DNA of 64,000 nt, from contig NC_069364.1 of assembly GCF_021730395.1 (NCBI RefSeq), positions 81,213,501 to 81,277,500 of the forward strand, read 5' to 3'. Position 1 is the stretch's first letter; each line of letters starts with the position of its first letter. The notes beneath the pieces are model-generated. The model saw nothing but the letters and a program-made list of their open reading frames with translations, did not search any database and was not told the origin of the DNA. The stretch comes from Mercenaria mercenaria (lineage: Eukaryota > Mollusca > Bivalvia > Venerida > Veneridae). Positions 13,036-24,402 of the stretch are shown piece after piece. The translations under genes and the position numbers were made by a program.

Positions 13036-13480
13036 GTAGTTTGATGAAGATTCATGAAGCGGTTCATGAGAAGAGGTCATTAAACGTGTTTATATTTTTA
13101 GCTAAATTGGTCCCTATCCCAATTTGTAACAAAATAGCAGGCAACCTAACGATATTGTTACACAAAATCCATTACATTTTAGTGGTTAATGCGAAGAAAG
13201 GCATATCTATTTTTAGCTATAGTGGTCCCTAATAGGGCCCAAGTTTCTATATAAATAAGTTTGGAAGAGGACCTTATAATGATGCTCCAGACCAAGTATG
13301 ACAAAGATCCACCAAGCTGTTCATGAGACGCTGTATAAAGGCATTTCTAGTTTTAGCTCTAGCAGCCCCTAAAAGGGGTTAAATGTCCCAGCTGAACAAA
13401 GTTGGCTGCGGACCTAATAAAGATGCTACAAATCAAGTTTGATTAGAATACATGAGAAAAAATCAATTAAAGGATTTTTT
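13036..13480 (+). repeat. degenerate tandem repeat, ~130-bp units
   Basis: About three diverged units share a TTTTTAGCT segment followed by a short gap, then GGTCCCTA or CAGCCCCTA, with ATTCATGA or GTTCATGAGA about 60 bases before. It looks like a decayed dispersed tandem-core element. Confidence 0.55.
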
Positions 13481-14117
13481 ATTTATTATTTTTATTCATT
13501 TCTAAAATAGGCCAACTGATCCCGCTTTAACAAATGCATATTCGCTATTCATGAATCTTTGGACAATGACGTCACACCTATAAAAAAGTGAAGGTCAAGC
13601 AAAACATACAATTGTAATTATTTCAATATTTCTGTTCCATAAGCAAAGTTTGACAGCAGTCATATCACATAGATAGACTGTATGCAGCGTACCTTCATTT
13701 CAGTGTAATGAGATTCAGTCATTATATAGCATATATATAATAAAACAGATTTCATCTGAGTCCAATATTTGCATACCATACTAAAGAAAAATATTCATAT
13801 ATAATAAATCAGTTAAATATTTTATAACAAATATATCAAAGCAAACAAGTACTCATTTTAATACGCAATCTGAATAAGTCACAAAAGCAAGAAACCTTTT
13901 CATATACAGACGACAATTGTAACAAGGAAAATCTTTTAAAAAGCACTTCTCTACATAAAAGACTCTTATCACACCCTTATTCATATGATACGCAGACTGT
14001 ATTCAGTTCTTTCTTTAATTTGATATATGTAGGTATTTGAACAGGTTTTTATCATATTTATTAAACTTACTTATCATTTTGAGATATATCAATATTCTTG
14101 CTAAATATACTGAGCCA
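13481..14117. other. no gene seen
   Basis: AT-rich; no coding or RNA feature supported. Confidence 0.4.
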
Positions 14118-14522
14118 AAGTTTTTAACATTGGTGGTGATGATATAAAACCTGAAAGCACAATTAGATATCTTGGTACATTTCTTGACGACACCTTGAAT
14201 TTTAAAGATCATGTAAATCGCAAATGTCGTACAGCCATGTTGAATTACCTACGAATTAAGAATATCCGAAAATATTTAACAAAAGTAGCAACTGAAATTT
14301 TAGTTTTGTCTCTAGTTATTTCACATTTGGATTACTGTATGGTGTAGCAAGATGCAACGTTTTCAAAGCATGTGCGCATAACTTGTCCTTAATAGGAGGA
14401 AATTTGACAGTTCCAAACAAGCATTGTATGATTAACATCGGTTGCCGGTGAAAGCAAGAATTGATTTAAGATACATTCTTTCATGTATAGCTGTCACATT
14501 GGCAAAGCACCTATGTATTTAA

Positions 14523-14723
14523 CCTTTAGCCTGCTGGCGGCAAGTGATTTTGTCTTTGCGACCAGTGCAGACCAAGCTCAGCCTGCTCATCCGTGCAGTC
14601 TGATCATTGTCTGCACTGTTCGCTATTCAGCCAGTACATTTTCAGTGAACACCCCTTTGAATAATAAGTGGTACTGTCCAAATTGAATGACCAATCCATT
14701 TTAGAAATTTAGCAGGCTAAGGG
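14523..14723 (+). mobile_element. TTAA MITE with intact inverted ends
   Basis: A 201-bp element between TTAA (14519-14522) and TTAA (14724-14727). The inverted ends are CCTTTAGCCTGCT at the left and AGCAGGCTAAGGG at the right. The interior holds an imperfect stem (GCAGACCAAGCTCAGCCTGC against GTGCAGTCTGATCATTGTC). It is the best-preserved of four copies in the window (others at 11913, 36174 and 47432). The TTAA target suggests mobilisation by a piggyBac-type transposase. Confidence 0.85.
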
Positions 14724-15093
14724 TTAACAGAGAATTACTTACAGATTATGTTCCTAGTAGACAAGGCATTGTTTTATTTTTTTTTGATCACTGTTTTATA
14801 TGCGATCACACCAGATGATAGTTTCTAAAGTTTTGTAAAAGTTTTTACATTTATATTTTCAAGGTTTGTTAAATTAAATGTACTTGCTGGTACAGGCTTT
14901 ATGGGTAGGGTAGTGTATAGTGTTTCTTATTTGTAGATAATAATTGATAGCACCATTAACCAGGGGGTTGAAACTCTATATGCAGCCCGTCTGGGCATAC
15001 CATGTAAGACTTCAAGCACTGGTATTCGATAATAGGGGTAAAATGGCCTCGGGGGCAGGATGTGGTCATGACTGTTTGTTTAAATAAAGTTAT

Positions 15094-15113
15094 TATTATT
15101 ATTATTATTATTT
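15094..15113. repeat. (ATT)n microsatellite, LINE tail
   Basis: Simple repeat at the 3' end of the CR1-like fragment. Confidence 0.85.
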
Positions 15114-15284
15114 ACAACGCCACTGAATATGTCATTGTACAGAAATAAGCGTTTCATGTATAGTTTCAGTTTCAGTTTCAGTTTTATGCCTTGTCTCCTT
15201 ATAACTTAGACGGACGTAATATAAGACAAGATCATTGAGGTACGAAACGTCTTCAATACATAGCACAACACGGCACCCTAATTG

Positions 15285-15690
15285 AAGGACTCGGCGGTAC
15301 TATACCACATCACGACGGTACAATACGACGTACGTCATAACGGTGCAATACGACGTCATGACGGGGCAATACGACATCTTGATTATAACAGGCGACGGTT
15401 AGTTACGAAATCACGACGGTACAATACGACGTACGTCATGACGGGGCAATACGACATCCTTATCATAGCAGACGATGCTAAGTTACAACATTACGACGAT
15501 ACAATTCGTCACACTGATTGTAGCACACGATGGTACGATACGACATAAAGAAGGTATAATATGATATAATTAAGGTGCATTAAGACGGAACAAATCGACA
15601 CCAAGACGGTGAATTACTACACCACATCACGACGTGAAGAAGCGACATCGTGACTGTATGACACGGCCGTACGATATGCAACACAGCGGA
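15285..15690 (+). repeat. CpG-rich minisatellite, ~101-bp higher-order unit
   Basis: The motif CACGACGGTACAATACGACG occurs at 15311 and 15412 (101 bp apart), and shorter CGACGGTACAATACGAC-like units fill the rest. CpG and ACGAC are dense in otherwise AT-rich DNA. The block happens to be open from 15282 to 15548, but the translation is just the repeat, so no gene is called. Confidence 0.7.
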
Positions 15691-16120
15691 GTGCCATGCA
15701 TCGACGTTCTTCAAATAAATAACAATAAGTTATATATTGCATCTATCTACTGAACATACTTAGCAGTAAAGTTCGACAACATTTTCTCTGCATAAATGTT
15801 ATTTTTTTTGCATGTTGCGAGAACATTTAGACCATTTCGTTATTTTTGTATTTCTGAACGTCTTAAAATGAAAGTCGAAATCACGAAATTATCATGATGA
15901 AAGTCGAATCCACAATAGTAACGGCCGAAATCATGATCATGAAAAATTGAAACTACGGTGGTAAAAAATAACATCACGTAAGTTTGCGTTTTTACCATCA
16001 AGAATTTGACTAGCGATTTTCCTTACATTGTTACGTCTTTCATCATCGTCGATTCAACTTTCGGTGATAAAAAGAATGATGTCAACACTGTTTGACAAAT
16101 TACAACTTTAAAATGCTTGA
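15691..16120. other. no gene seen
   Basis: AT-rich with short GAAAGTCGAA-type repeats near 15880-15960. Nothing else supported. Confidence 0.4.
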
Positions 16121-16480
16121 TAGTATAATATTATTATGTCTGAAAACAACTTACTCCAAACAAACTTATCGGACATATAAATCTCTAAAATATGCGCGTG
16201 TTAACTTCATGTCGGTGATATTTACCAACTTTCATTTTAATTGGATGAAAACTGCAGGAAGAGTTGAGAACACACAGTAAAATTCAATCGCAATCATTGT
16301 AAAGTTCAAGAAATAGCAAAATTCAAGATAGAATAAACAGACATACAAGATCGATAATATGTTTCTGGTCACTCCATGTTGGTCATACGTACCAATTTAT
16401 TTTTAAATTGAATTGAAACTAGAGCAGGAGCTGCGTACTCATGGTAAAAATGTAGTTATAATATAATTATGAATCATTCA
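16121..16480 (+). repeat. dispersed tandem repeat, ~180-bp units (block A)
   Basis: Two degenerate units share ATATGCGCGTG or ATATGTTTCTG, TACCAA followed by a T-rich stretch, a GAAAACT run and GGTAAAAATGTAGTTA. The same family continues at 17225-17750. Confidence 0.6.
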
Positions 16481-17140
16481 CATTGTATTAGTTTTGTTTG
16501 TATTTCAATCCACACATTTAATGTTTTTTAAAATGTATTTCGAAGTTGATAAATCATGTCCTTTATTCTGCCTATAAGGTAAATTTATTAGATCCCAATA
16601 CATTTTGGTTTTAATTTCACAAGTTCCGATGTTAAAACTAAAATAAATTAAAAATAAAAAAAGAAATAAAAAATAAAAACTTATTTTTTGGACTTACTTC
16701 CCTTTATACGTAAATTTTACTTACTTTTTACAGTTATTATTTTGTTTGATCCAAAACTATACTTTTGCTAACTTAGTTTTAAGTATGCAAAAGTTTGTGG
16801 ATATGTTTGTTTGTCTTCGCCTATGTTTTGTATATATCATTGTGGTATATATACCTACATTATCCTAAGGTAAAAGTGTACTGACTAATTTTCTTTGCCG
16901 TAACATGGGACTTTTTCATGCAATTGGAATGCTTCTGCATTTTTTATAGAAATTGTTCCCAATACTTTTCATTCATACTATGCACTTTCATAATAACAGG
17001 ATTACTATAGACATTCCCTATGAATCATAAATGTGTTTCAATTTTTATTGGAATTGACGGTGACGTTTTACAACGTTACGTCAGTTCCGGCTTCGTATTT
17101 CATTTGTTGTTGTATTGAGAGAATGCCATGATGTAGAGAA
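16481..17140. other. no gene seen
   Basis: AT-rich DNA between two blocks of the same tandem repeat. Confidence 0.4.
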
Positions 17141-17144
17141 TTAC

Positions 17145-17200
17145 TCATGATTTGTCATTTTGAAAAAAGCCTTTAGGCCGAAACGTTAATAAAACAGAGT
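17145..17200 (+). other. possible hammerhead-ribozyme-like/Penelope end motif
   Basis: AAAGCCTTTAGGCC is a short stem-loop followed at once by GAAACGTTAATAAA. A short GC stem followed by GAAAC is the stem II/GAAA half of the hammerhead motifs known from Penelope-like retroelements. The CUGAUGA half is not convincing here, so at best this is a relic. Confidence 0.3.
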
Positions 17201-17224
17201 GAAAACTATAGTCTTTGAACATTC

Positions 17225-17750
17225 GATACCCCTTAGGGTAAAAACAGTGTTATGTAATTATGTCCAAAAATATGCGCATGTCAGTTTCATGTTATGTTGT
17301 TTACTAAACTTTATTTCTGTATCTGTGTTATTGTGAAGTAAGAAAGTAAAGGGACATAATTCAAAAACAATACAGAAATTTGCGCATGTCCATTTAATGT
17401 TATGATTGTATCATATATTGCATTTGAACTGGATGCGAACAATAAAAGGAACTGAATACATAAGGTAAAAATGTAGTTATTATATTAATAAGCCTGGAAA
17501 AGGCATAACTCAAAAAGATATAAATGGTCATAGAAGTCCTGAAAATATAGGCATGCCCACTTTATATTGATGACGTATACCAACTATTATTCGAATTCCA
17601 TGAAATAATGTAGGTTGAGCCGAGTACACATCGTGCAAATGTACAATGTAGTTGTTCTGCTTCCAAAAGGCTCATATTAATCACACACAAATATAAACGG
17701 TTATAAAAGTTCTCACAATATGCGCATGTCCATTACAAATTGCATATGAC
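17225..17750 (+). repeat. dispersed tandem repeat, ~180-bp units (block B)
   Basis: About three units, marked by ATATGCGCATGTCAGTTTCA, TTTGCGCATGTCCATTTAAT and ATATGCGCATGTCCATTACA, with GGTAAAAATGTAGTTATTAT between. Same family as 16121-16480. Confidence 0.7.
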
Positions 17751-17754
17751 AAAG

Positions 17755-19210
17755 GTGGAAGGAATGATTTCTTTCGTCGACGTCTTTACTGAAATTGCAA
17801 AGATAAATCTATACCGTCAATGTCTTTGCTTAAAGCAGAAGGAACGTTTTTTTTGTCGTCAGTACCTATGCTAGAAGCTGTAGAACCGATTTTTGTCGTA
17901 AATGCCTATGCAAAAGGCTGAAGAAAAGCTTTTTTGTCGTCAGTGCCTTTGCTAAAAGCTGAAGGAACAATTTTTGTCGTCAGTGCATATGCTAAAGGTT
18001 GACGAAACGATTTTTGTCGCCATTGCCTATGCTGAAGGCGGAGGGAATGATCTCTATAGTAAGTGCCTATGCTTAAGGTGGAAGGAAAGATCTCTATTGT
18101 CAATGTCTATGCTGAAGACCGAAGGAATGCTCTCTGTTGTCAATGCCTTCGCTAATTGTTAAAGGAATGATCTCTATCGTCATTGCCTATGCTTAAGGAT
18201 GGAAGAAATGATTTCTATCGTCAGTGCCTTTGCTAAAGACAGAAGATATGATTTCTGTCGTCAGTGCATGTGCTAAAGGCCGAAGGAATTATCTCATCTC
18301 TATCGTCAATATCTATGCTGAAAGTGAAGGAATGGTCTCCAGCGTCAATGCCTGTGCTGAAGGCTGAAGGAAGGAATGATCTCTATCGTCAGAGCCTATG
18401 CTAAAGACGGACGGAAGAAATTATCTCTATCGTCAGTGCTTGTGCTAAAGGTGGAAGGAGTTATCTCTATAGTCAGTGCCAATGCCGAATGCGGAAGGAA
18501 TGATCTCTATCGTCAATGCCTATGCTGATCTCGATACATATGTTCCTATCCTGAAAGCAGAAGGAATGATTTCTATAGTCAGTGCCTATGCTAACAGCGA
18601 AGGAGTGATCCCTATAGTCAGTGCTTATGCTGAAGGCGGTAGGAATGATCTCTATCGTCAGTGCCTATGCTGTAGGCGAAGGAATGATCTCGATAGCCAG
18701 TGCCTATGCTGAAGGCGGAAGGAATGATCTCTATAGTCATTGCCTATGCTGAAAGCGAAGGAAAGATTTCTATAGTCAGTGCCTGTGCTGAAGGCGAAGT
18801 AATAATCTCTTAGTCAGTGCCTATGCTGAAGGCGGAAGAAGTGATCCTTATAGTCAGTGCCTATGCTGAAGGCGGAAGGAATAATCTCTATCGTCATTAC
18901 CTATGCTGTAGGCGAAAGAATGATCTCTATAATCAGTGCCTATGCTAAAAGCAAAGGAAAGATGTCTATAGTCAGTGCCTATGCTGAAGGCGAAGGAATG
19001 ATCTCTATTGTCAGTGCCTATGCTGAAGGCGGAAGGAGTGATCCCTATATTCAGTGCCTATGCTGAAGGCGAAGGAATGATCTCTATCGTCAGTGCCTAT
19101 GCTGAATACGGAAGGAATATTCTCTATCCTCAGTTCCTATGCTGAAGGCGGAAGGAATGATTTCTTATTGCGTATATGCCTATGCTGTAGGCGGAAGGAA
19201 GGTTTTTATC
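17755..19210 (+). repeat. ~40-bp minisatellite, about 36 units
   Basis: A continuous array of a 39-42 bp unit whose core is GTCAGTGCCTATGCTGAAGG, with GGAAGGAATGATCTCTAT between cores. The most regular units lie at 18440-19150; the left part is more diverged (TTTTTGTCGTC variants, 17835-18010). Many units stay open in frame, giving 13-14-residue repeats such as EGMISIVSAYAEG (18476-18712, 18857-19066). Units differ in length by single bases, so frames change along the array. It has no start context or splice signal and is best read as satellite DNA. Confidence 0.9.
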
Positions 19211-19499
19211 GTCAATGATTTTTGCACGGCATTTTTATAATTGGAATTCTTTTTCTCATCATTTTATGATCACACCAATTCAATATTCAAGTTATAAAAA
19301 GAAAATGACTCAAAATTAGCAGTATTCAAAATCAAACAGGTGACAATTTTAACAACTGTTCTGATCTTACTATTGTAATCATTAATATCTTTAAATCTAT
19401 TGAATGTCGCGTTTATGTATAAACATGGGCGATGTCCAATATTTGATTATTTTTTATATACATGACTTCTTATTGTGCATGTAAATTAAGGTGTTTACA
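19211..19499. other. no gene seen
   Basis: AT-rich spacer between two repeats. Confidence 0.4.
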
Positions 19500-19925
19500 T
19501 AAAAAATAAATGCGCGTCACAAGGTGAAAATGTTCATTTTTGACTATTTCAGAGGACATAAGTCTATAAAAGGGGGCGGAGCCAAACAAAAAATAGAAGG
19601 TGCACAAGTTCATATCATGATAAAAACTCATGCAAGGTTTAATTAACTTATATGAGATACTTTTTGAGCTAGGCGCGTCGCAAGGTAAAAAATGTCCATT
19701 TTAAACTTTTTCAGTAGTCATAACTCTGGAAATACGGGACGGAGCCAGACGAACAATAAGAGGTCCGCAAAATCATATCATTATAAGGACTCATGCAAGG
19801 TTTTATCAATTCATATCAAATACTTTTTGAGCTAGGCGAGTCACAAACTTTTTTCGGACGGACGGACGCACAGACGTACGGGACCAAATCTATACGCCCC
19901 CTCCACTCGGTGGTGGGGACACAAA
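19500..19925 (+). repeat. dispersed element with ~165-bp tandem core and GC-rich 3' end
   Basis: Units begin GCGCGTCACAAGGT (19512), GCGCGTCGCAAGGT (19674) and GCGAGTCACAAAC (19834), 160-165 bp apart. It ends with CGGACGGACGGACGCACAGA and a GC-rich tail with a CCACTCGGTGGTGG hairpin (19902-19915). This repeats the window's common plan of tandem core plus 3' hairpin. Confidence 0.7.
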
Positions 19926-20640
19926 AACATGCATTAAAGGAAGTTGACTTATATCATGTAACATGTGGAAAGTGATCAATTTAAGATAACCCACATTCGG
20001 TATGACAGAATACGTTATCCTCGTCTATGATCTTAATTCTTGCAGATCAAAATAAACATCAAGCCGGGTTAGTCACGGTCGAAATTAAATTGAAATGTTA
20101 AAAATAAAAACAAATAAAACAAGCACAAAATCGCATAAAATGATATGTATTCCTTAGATAAATTGTTACATACTAACCTATTTGTAGCGTTTTTCGGCTT
20201 GTCTTCTGAAAAATTAAAGATACATACAACACAATATTGCATGATTCATTCAATCGGTGACTGAAATCGCCTCAGTCATTTATGTCTAAATTGCACAAGA
20301 CTGTAAAATGATAATCAATAATAAATTTCGTTACAATTTTACCTTAAACAAAACCGACAGGAAGGTACTGCTTGTTTTTTTCATTTTCGGAATAATTTGT
20401 AACATCTATGGACAGGACTTCCACGCTGTGAAAGGAGTCTTATATTATGTTAGATGTCTAAGCTGAACAAGTTAAGATTACCCACATTCAGCGTAAAAGA
20501 ACTTATTCATCTGGCTGCTCACGGTACCAACATCAATAAGGACTAATAAGTACATGTCCAGTAAGTAATGTGTCACATTCACAACAGAATATGTAGAGTA
20601 AACCATACGTCTGCCATTGACCTTGTATCTAAGGGTATTA
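19926..20640. other. no gene seen
   Basis: AT-rich. A short related pair (AAGATAACCCACATTCGG at 19983 and AAGATTACCCACATTCAG at 20473) hints at an old duplication. Confidence 0.4.
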
Positions 20641-21590
20641 GGCTTACTCACAGCCGCAATACACTGTCTTGTTATGGCGATAATTTGTGCAAAGTTACTT
20701 GAATACCCTTTTCGTAAGAGAGCTTACTATAAAAATGATCTTAAATCTTTGATTTTTAATTATGACCTGACATGTGAACTAGCTAAATAATTCTTTCATA
20801 CGGCGCCTAGTCTTATTATTTGCCAAGCAATTTGAATATCCATCTTATAGACAAGAAAAAGAAACTGCAATATGCCAGTTCGGCGTGTATGTCTTTTACA
20901 CAACATTTCTGCTAACGAATAAATTAGAAAATCTTTCAAAGAATACTTTTAAAAGTGAAGAACTATCGTACCTCTTTGACCTCCAAAACTGACATTCACT
21001 TTTAGTCAGCTAGAGGTATGGTTCTTTTATGTGACTCATCATATTGTTACGATTAATGCCTGTGCCGAGTGACTTGCATATCAATCCATGCATCAAAAAG
21101 TTTCAGAACTGGGAAGGAAAATGCTCTGAATTTTTTTATCTCTTATTATGGCATTGACATTTCTCTTGGGTTTGAGTCTTGCATGCGATACATTGTTTTG
21201 TAATGGTGAATAGCTGTGCCAAGTTATCTCAACATTCTTGCAAATGGAAGTTTAGACCGTGCATGTAAAAATTAGGAAACTCTTTGGCATATAAAAACGT
21301 TTTACTCCTTTAAACAAGATGTCTTGGTATTGTGCGCTACAAATTACTAGTATCTTGTTATGGTTAACATTTGTGCCGAGTTATTTGAATATTCATCTAT
21401 TCATGAAACAGTTACAGAACGGACAACAAAAATAATCTGACAATTATGAAAATCTCGACCTCTGTGATAGCGTTTTGGATGTTGCACTCGACAAGCCGTC
21501 AGAGAATAAATTGGGTCACATTATTTCAAAATCCAGCTAAGCATGAAAAAATTCGGACACGATTCTTTTGGAAAGAAATCCTGATATGGT
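20641..21590 (+). repeat. strongly decayed tandem repeat, ~150-160-bp units
   Basis: Recurring phrases CTTGTTATGGCGATAATTTG (20669), TTGTTACGATTAATGCCTG (21044), TTGTAATGGTGAATAGCTG (21198) and CTTGTTATGGTTAACATTTG (21355), each followed by GTGCCGAGT-like and TTTGAATATTCAT-like segments. Confidence 0.55.
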
Positions 21591-22010
21591 AAAAGGAAAT
21601 TTATCTTTTTTTTTATTTCATCGGGTATGCTTAAATTTCCAGTACAAATTTTGAATGGAATTTCAGCCACTCTGCGCAAGTCATTCAATTTTAAAAGATG
21701 TAATTTTGATTAAAAAATCTGACTGGAGCTAAATTAAACAATACAATTACCGTAACATAAAAGCAACAAACGTAAAACTAGATACACATTCGGAAACCAA
21801 ACTTAATAGAACGATTTTCAAATTCAAATAACTGTTTTGCTCATTCAATTAAATGAGTTCTGATATCTGCAAAATCCAGAGTAGAACCGGCAGCAATTGA
21901 ACACAATTTGTATATTCTATGAATGGTCGACGTAGTTTTATACATTAAAAAATAATGATTTTCGGTAAAGTTTACTTCATGCAAGCATGAAGTTCAATTT
22001 AAAAAATTTA

Positions 22011-23898
22011 CTAAGAAGGCAACCAACCCCAACGCCATTCATCTAGATTTCCGCTGCATGTAAACAGAAGTCTCGAAGTTTGTCTGTGAAACATCATCGA
22101 TGTCAACCTAGGGGCGTAGTGTACGGCAGTCAAGTCTAAAACTCCGATCTTCTCTAGATCACATGTGTAGCGCATAATCTTTGCATGGGTTTGCTTGTAG
22201 GAACAGAGAAGAAATACATCATCGTCACCTGAGCATAAAGATATTTGATTTAAGTTTTCCTTATTGAAATGCAGGCTTCGTTTTAAATGCTTACTTAGTC
22301 TAGAAGATAACATGACCGACTGGATACAGTTCTGTTTCACAGTTACGACGCATTGATGGTCACTGAACATAATCATTTTCTTCTCGTCATCGTCCTCGCG
22401 TTCCTTTATTGGGAGCCGTTTGCTACCAGTAAGCCGTAGATTCGAGTAAACATATATGGTATTTCCATATAAAATCGACACCACTTCATCTTCTCCAACA
22501 GTTAAACAGTCACAACCGTGCTCTATTTTTTTAGTCTGCAGACGTTCAATGCTTTCTGTTTTGAATTCATATAATGATAGCCGTTGATCACTAACAATGA
22601 GAAGCTCTCGATCCCCTGTCTGGCAAAATTTTTCAACGCCTTGTTCAGGTGTTTCGGACGTGCAAACAACGTCAATATCTGAATTCAAAAGCGAAACCGT
22701 TACAGACGTGTTCAGAAAGAGGAATTTATCATCCCCGAAAGGGCACATATCCTCAACGATGAAGAACACATCTGAAGAGTGTACGTTCCTGTTTATCTTT
22801 TCAGGCTGGAGTGCATCTGAACTAGCATTTCTGCAATCAAATATTGTCTAATGGTAATCGGCTTTAAACGCTAACTAAATTTAGAATAATGTAAAGTCCA
22901 AAAAAGACTCATATGTCAAATTTTTATATGAAAATAGCATTGATTAGACTAGATCCTAGATTGTGTTATCAGTTACATTTTTTTCGTATTTCAATTCTAA
23001 TGAATAAATCCGGTCAATATCATTATTCCAAAATTATAATAATCTAACAATAATTTCTATGAGAAAATCTCCAGAACAGATTGTCTTTTGAATTCTATGA
23101 AATTATATTAGAATAAAATTTGAAAATAACTTCTTAGTTCTTACGTTATACTTTTTTCAGCTTAGTGATTAGGCTAAGCACTGGTCTGAAACATGTATAA
23201 CAACTGGGACATAACTAAAATGCTTCCTTTATACATAACTGATATCATAATCGAACTTTTAATTAGTTTTGTAAAAAACACACATGTCGAAATATTGAGG
23301 TCATAAAAAGCTCATTACAAATCTTGTCTTTTATTCTTTTAAACAAGTTTGTCAATTATTATCGTAAAAGAGACGTTAATCGACATAGAGATTGTTAAGA
23401 TTAGCTAATTCCAGGACAACTTGTATTGTTGTATATGTTCATAAATCTAGTGGTGTATTATGCTAAAAACAAAACCTGGTTTTAGTTTCAATCAACTAAA
23501 ATACCTCGAGGAAAATCTTTGTTTACGTTGCAATAAGACAATTTTCCAAGTTCTTAATTCCGTACTTGTTTAATGCATAAGGAAATTAATGCTTCTCACA
23601 TTCGAAATAAAAAAAAATCATGATAAAAACCAGATGCTCTCTGAAAATAATACATTTTTCTAAAAGTATTATCATATTTGATTATCTAGTTTATTGATGT
23701 GTTTGAAATTTCTAAAGCTGATCTGTACCATATTAGAATATCTACCAGGAAGCATGTGGATATCATATTTAATTCATCGAAATGATTCCACAGAAGAAAC
23801 TATCACGTTACTTACTGTTGCTCAGTTGCGTATACGCTTCTTGCAATGTTTTCTCCATCGTCTGTGATCATTGGAGTTTCACACTGTGTTCCAGACAT
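22011..23898 (-). CDS. two-exon gene, 300-residue propeller-like protein (function unknown)
   Basis: Coding exon 1 runs from 23898 (ATG) to 23816 and stops before GTAAGT. Exon 2 runs from 22830, after the acceptor TTTGATTGCAG, to the stop ending at 22011. The exons join in frame (83 + 820 nt = 300 codons plus stop) across a 985-bp intron. The N-terminus is polar (MSGTQCETPMITDDGEN). From about residue 45 the chain is a series of short beta-strand segments with Asp/Gly turns: ELLIVSDQRLSLYEF, CDCLTVGEDEVVSIL, GNTIYVYSNLRL, CVVTVKQNCIQ and DDVFLLCSYKQ, ending LDEWRWGWLPS. This resembles a five- or six-bladed beta-propeller like the C-terminal part of molluscan TRIM/NHL-like proteins. No RING, B-box, signal peptide or membrane segment is seen. 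TTTTTAAG just upstream of the ATG could be an acceptor for a 5' UTR exon. A minus-strand AATAAA at 21617-21612 is a possible poly(A) signal. The gene structure is firm; the fold is inference. Confidence 0.78.
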
Positions 23899-23903
23899 AC
23901 CTT

Positions 23904-24149
23904 AAAAATGAAAGCACGTGTTGAAATATGTGCCATTTATATTTCATGCATCCAATAACAGTGTACAATGTATCAATAAAACTCAATTACTTGAACATTT
24001 TGCCCTTACGTCCAAACGTTGAAATCAGCTGCTTCCAGGTTCTTTAAATTTGTAAACCGTTTTAGCAGACCAAAGTGGTAGACAACTGACATCATCATAG
24101 TGTACAGTCGAATTTAAAAACGGTAGGGTTAGCATTACGTTTGGAATAT
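23904..24149. other. upstream region of the propeller gene
   Basis: No core promoter element can be supported. The first exon or promoter may lie upstream if the TTTTTAAG acceptor is used. Confidence 0.3.
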
Positions 24150-24293
24150 TCTTTCTTGTTCCACTCCCCCACCCCTCTCCCCCACTTTTTCTACTCCTAC
24201 CCCTCAGCACTTTTTTCTATATTTTGCATAAAATTAATATGTACTTGTTGGATTTTTGTAGCAACCCGTCTATAATATTTTTCCTTTACAGCG
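24150..24293 (+). repeat. dispersed repeat, copy 1 (partner at 51640-51780)
   Basis: A CT-rich stretch (24165-24205) is followed by AATATGTACTTGTTGGAT, GCAACCCGTCTA and TATTTTTCC. The same order with about 85-90% similarity occurs at 51640-51780. Confidence 0.65.
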
Positions 24294-24402
24294 CCAGAAC
24301 GACAGAACGAGACAACGCCAAACAAGGAAAACGTCGTTCTTTCGTTATGGCGGGGGCACAAGAACGACAGAACGACACTGGCAGAAATCAGCCACCATAT
24401 GT
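24294..24402 (-). mobile_element. solo end of a foldback-type element (relative of 33999-35980)
   Basis: It ends GGCAGAAATCAGCCACC then A-TA, as the right end at 35980 ends GGCAGAAATCAGCCACC then T-TA. Inside are hairpin-forming repeats of GAACGACAGAACGAC around GGCGGGGGC, echoing the GACAACACGAAAAC/GGCGGGGC plan of the large element with a different repeat word. A matching left end is not seen. Confidence 0.55.

Larger units (their letters stand above)
14118..15113 (+). mobile_element. CR1/jockey-like LINE 3' fragment, interrupted by a MITE
   Basis: The plus strand encodes STIRYLGTFLDDTLNF, KCRTAMLNYLRIKNIRK and LVISHLDYC, the conserved segment after the RT palm in CR1-like LINEs. The continuation GKAPMYLT is followed, on the far side of a 201-bp MITE at 14523-14723, by ELLTDYVPSRQ (14732-14765, shifted frame). 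The 3' UTR ends in AATAAAG followed by (TTA)n at 15094-15113, a typical CR1/L2 tail. An early stop (GTGTAGC near 14343) shows it is dead. Confidence 0.78.

Noticed and set aside
15282-15548. 88-codon open frame
   Set aside because: It coincides with the CpG-rich minisatellite, so openness is explained by repeat composition.
18476-19066. A gene encoding a 13-residue repeat protein
   Set aside because: Frames change between minisatellite units and there is no promoter, start or splice evidence.
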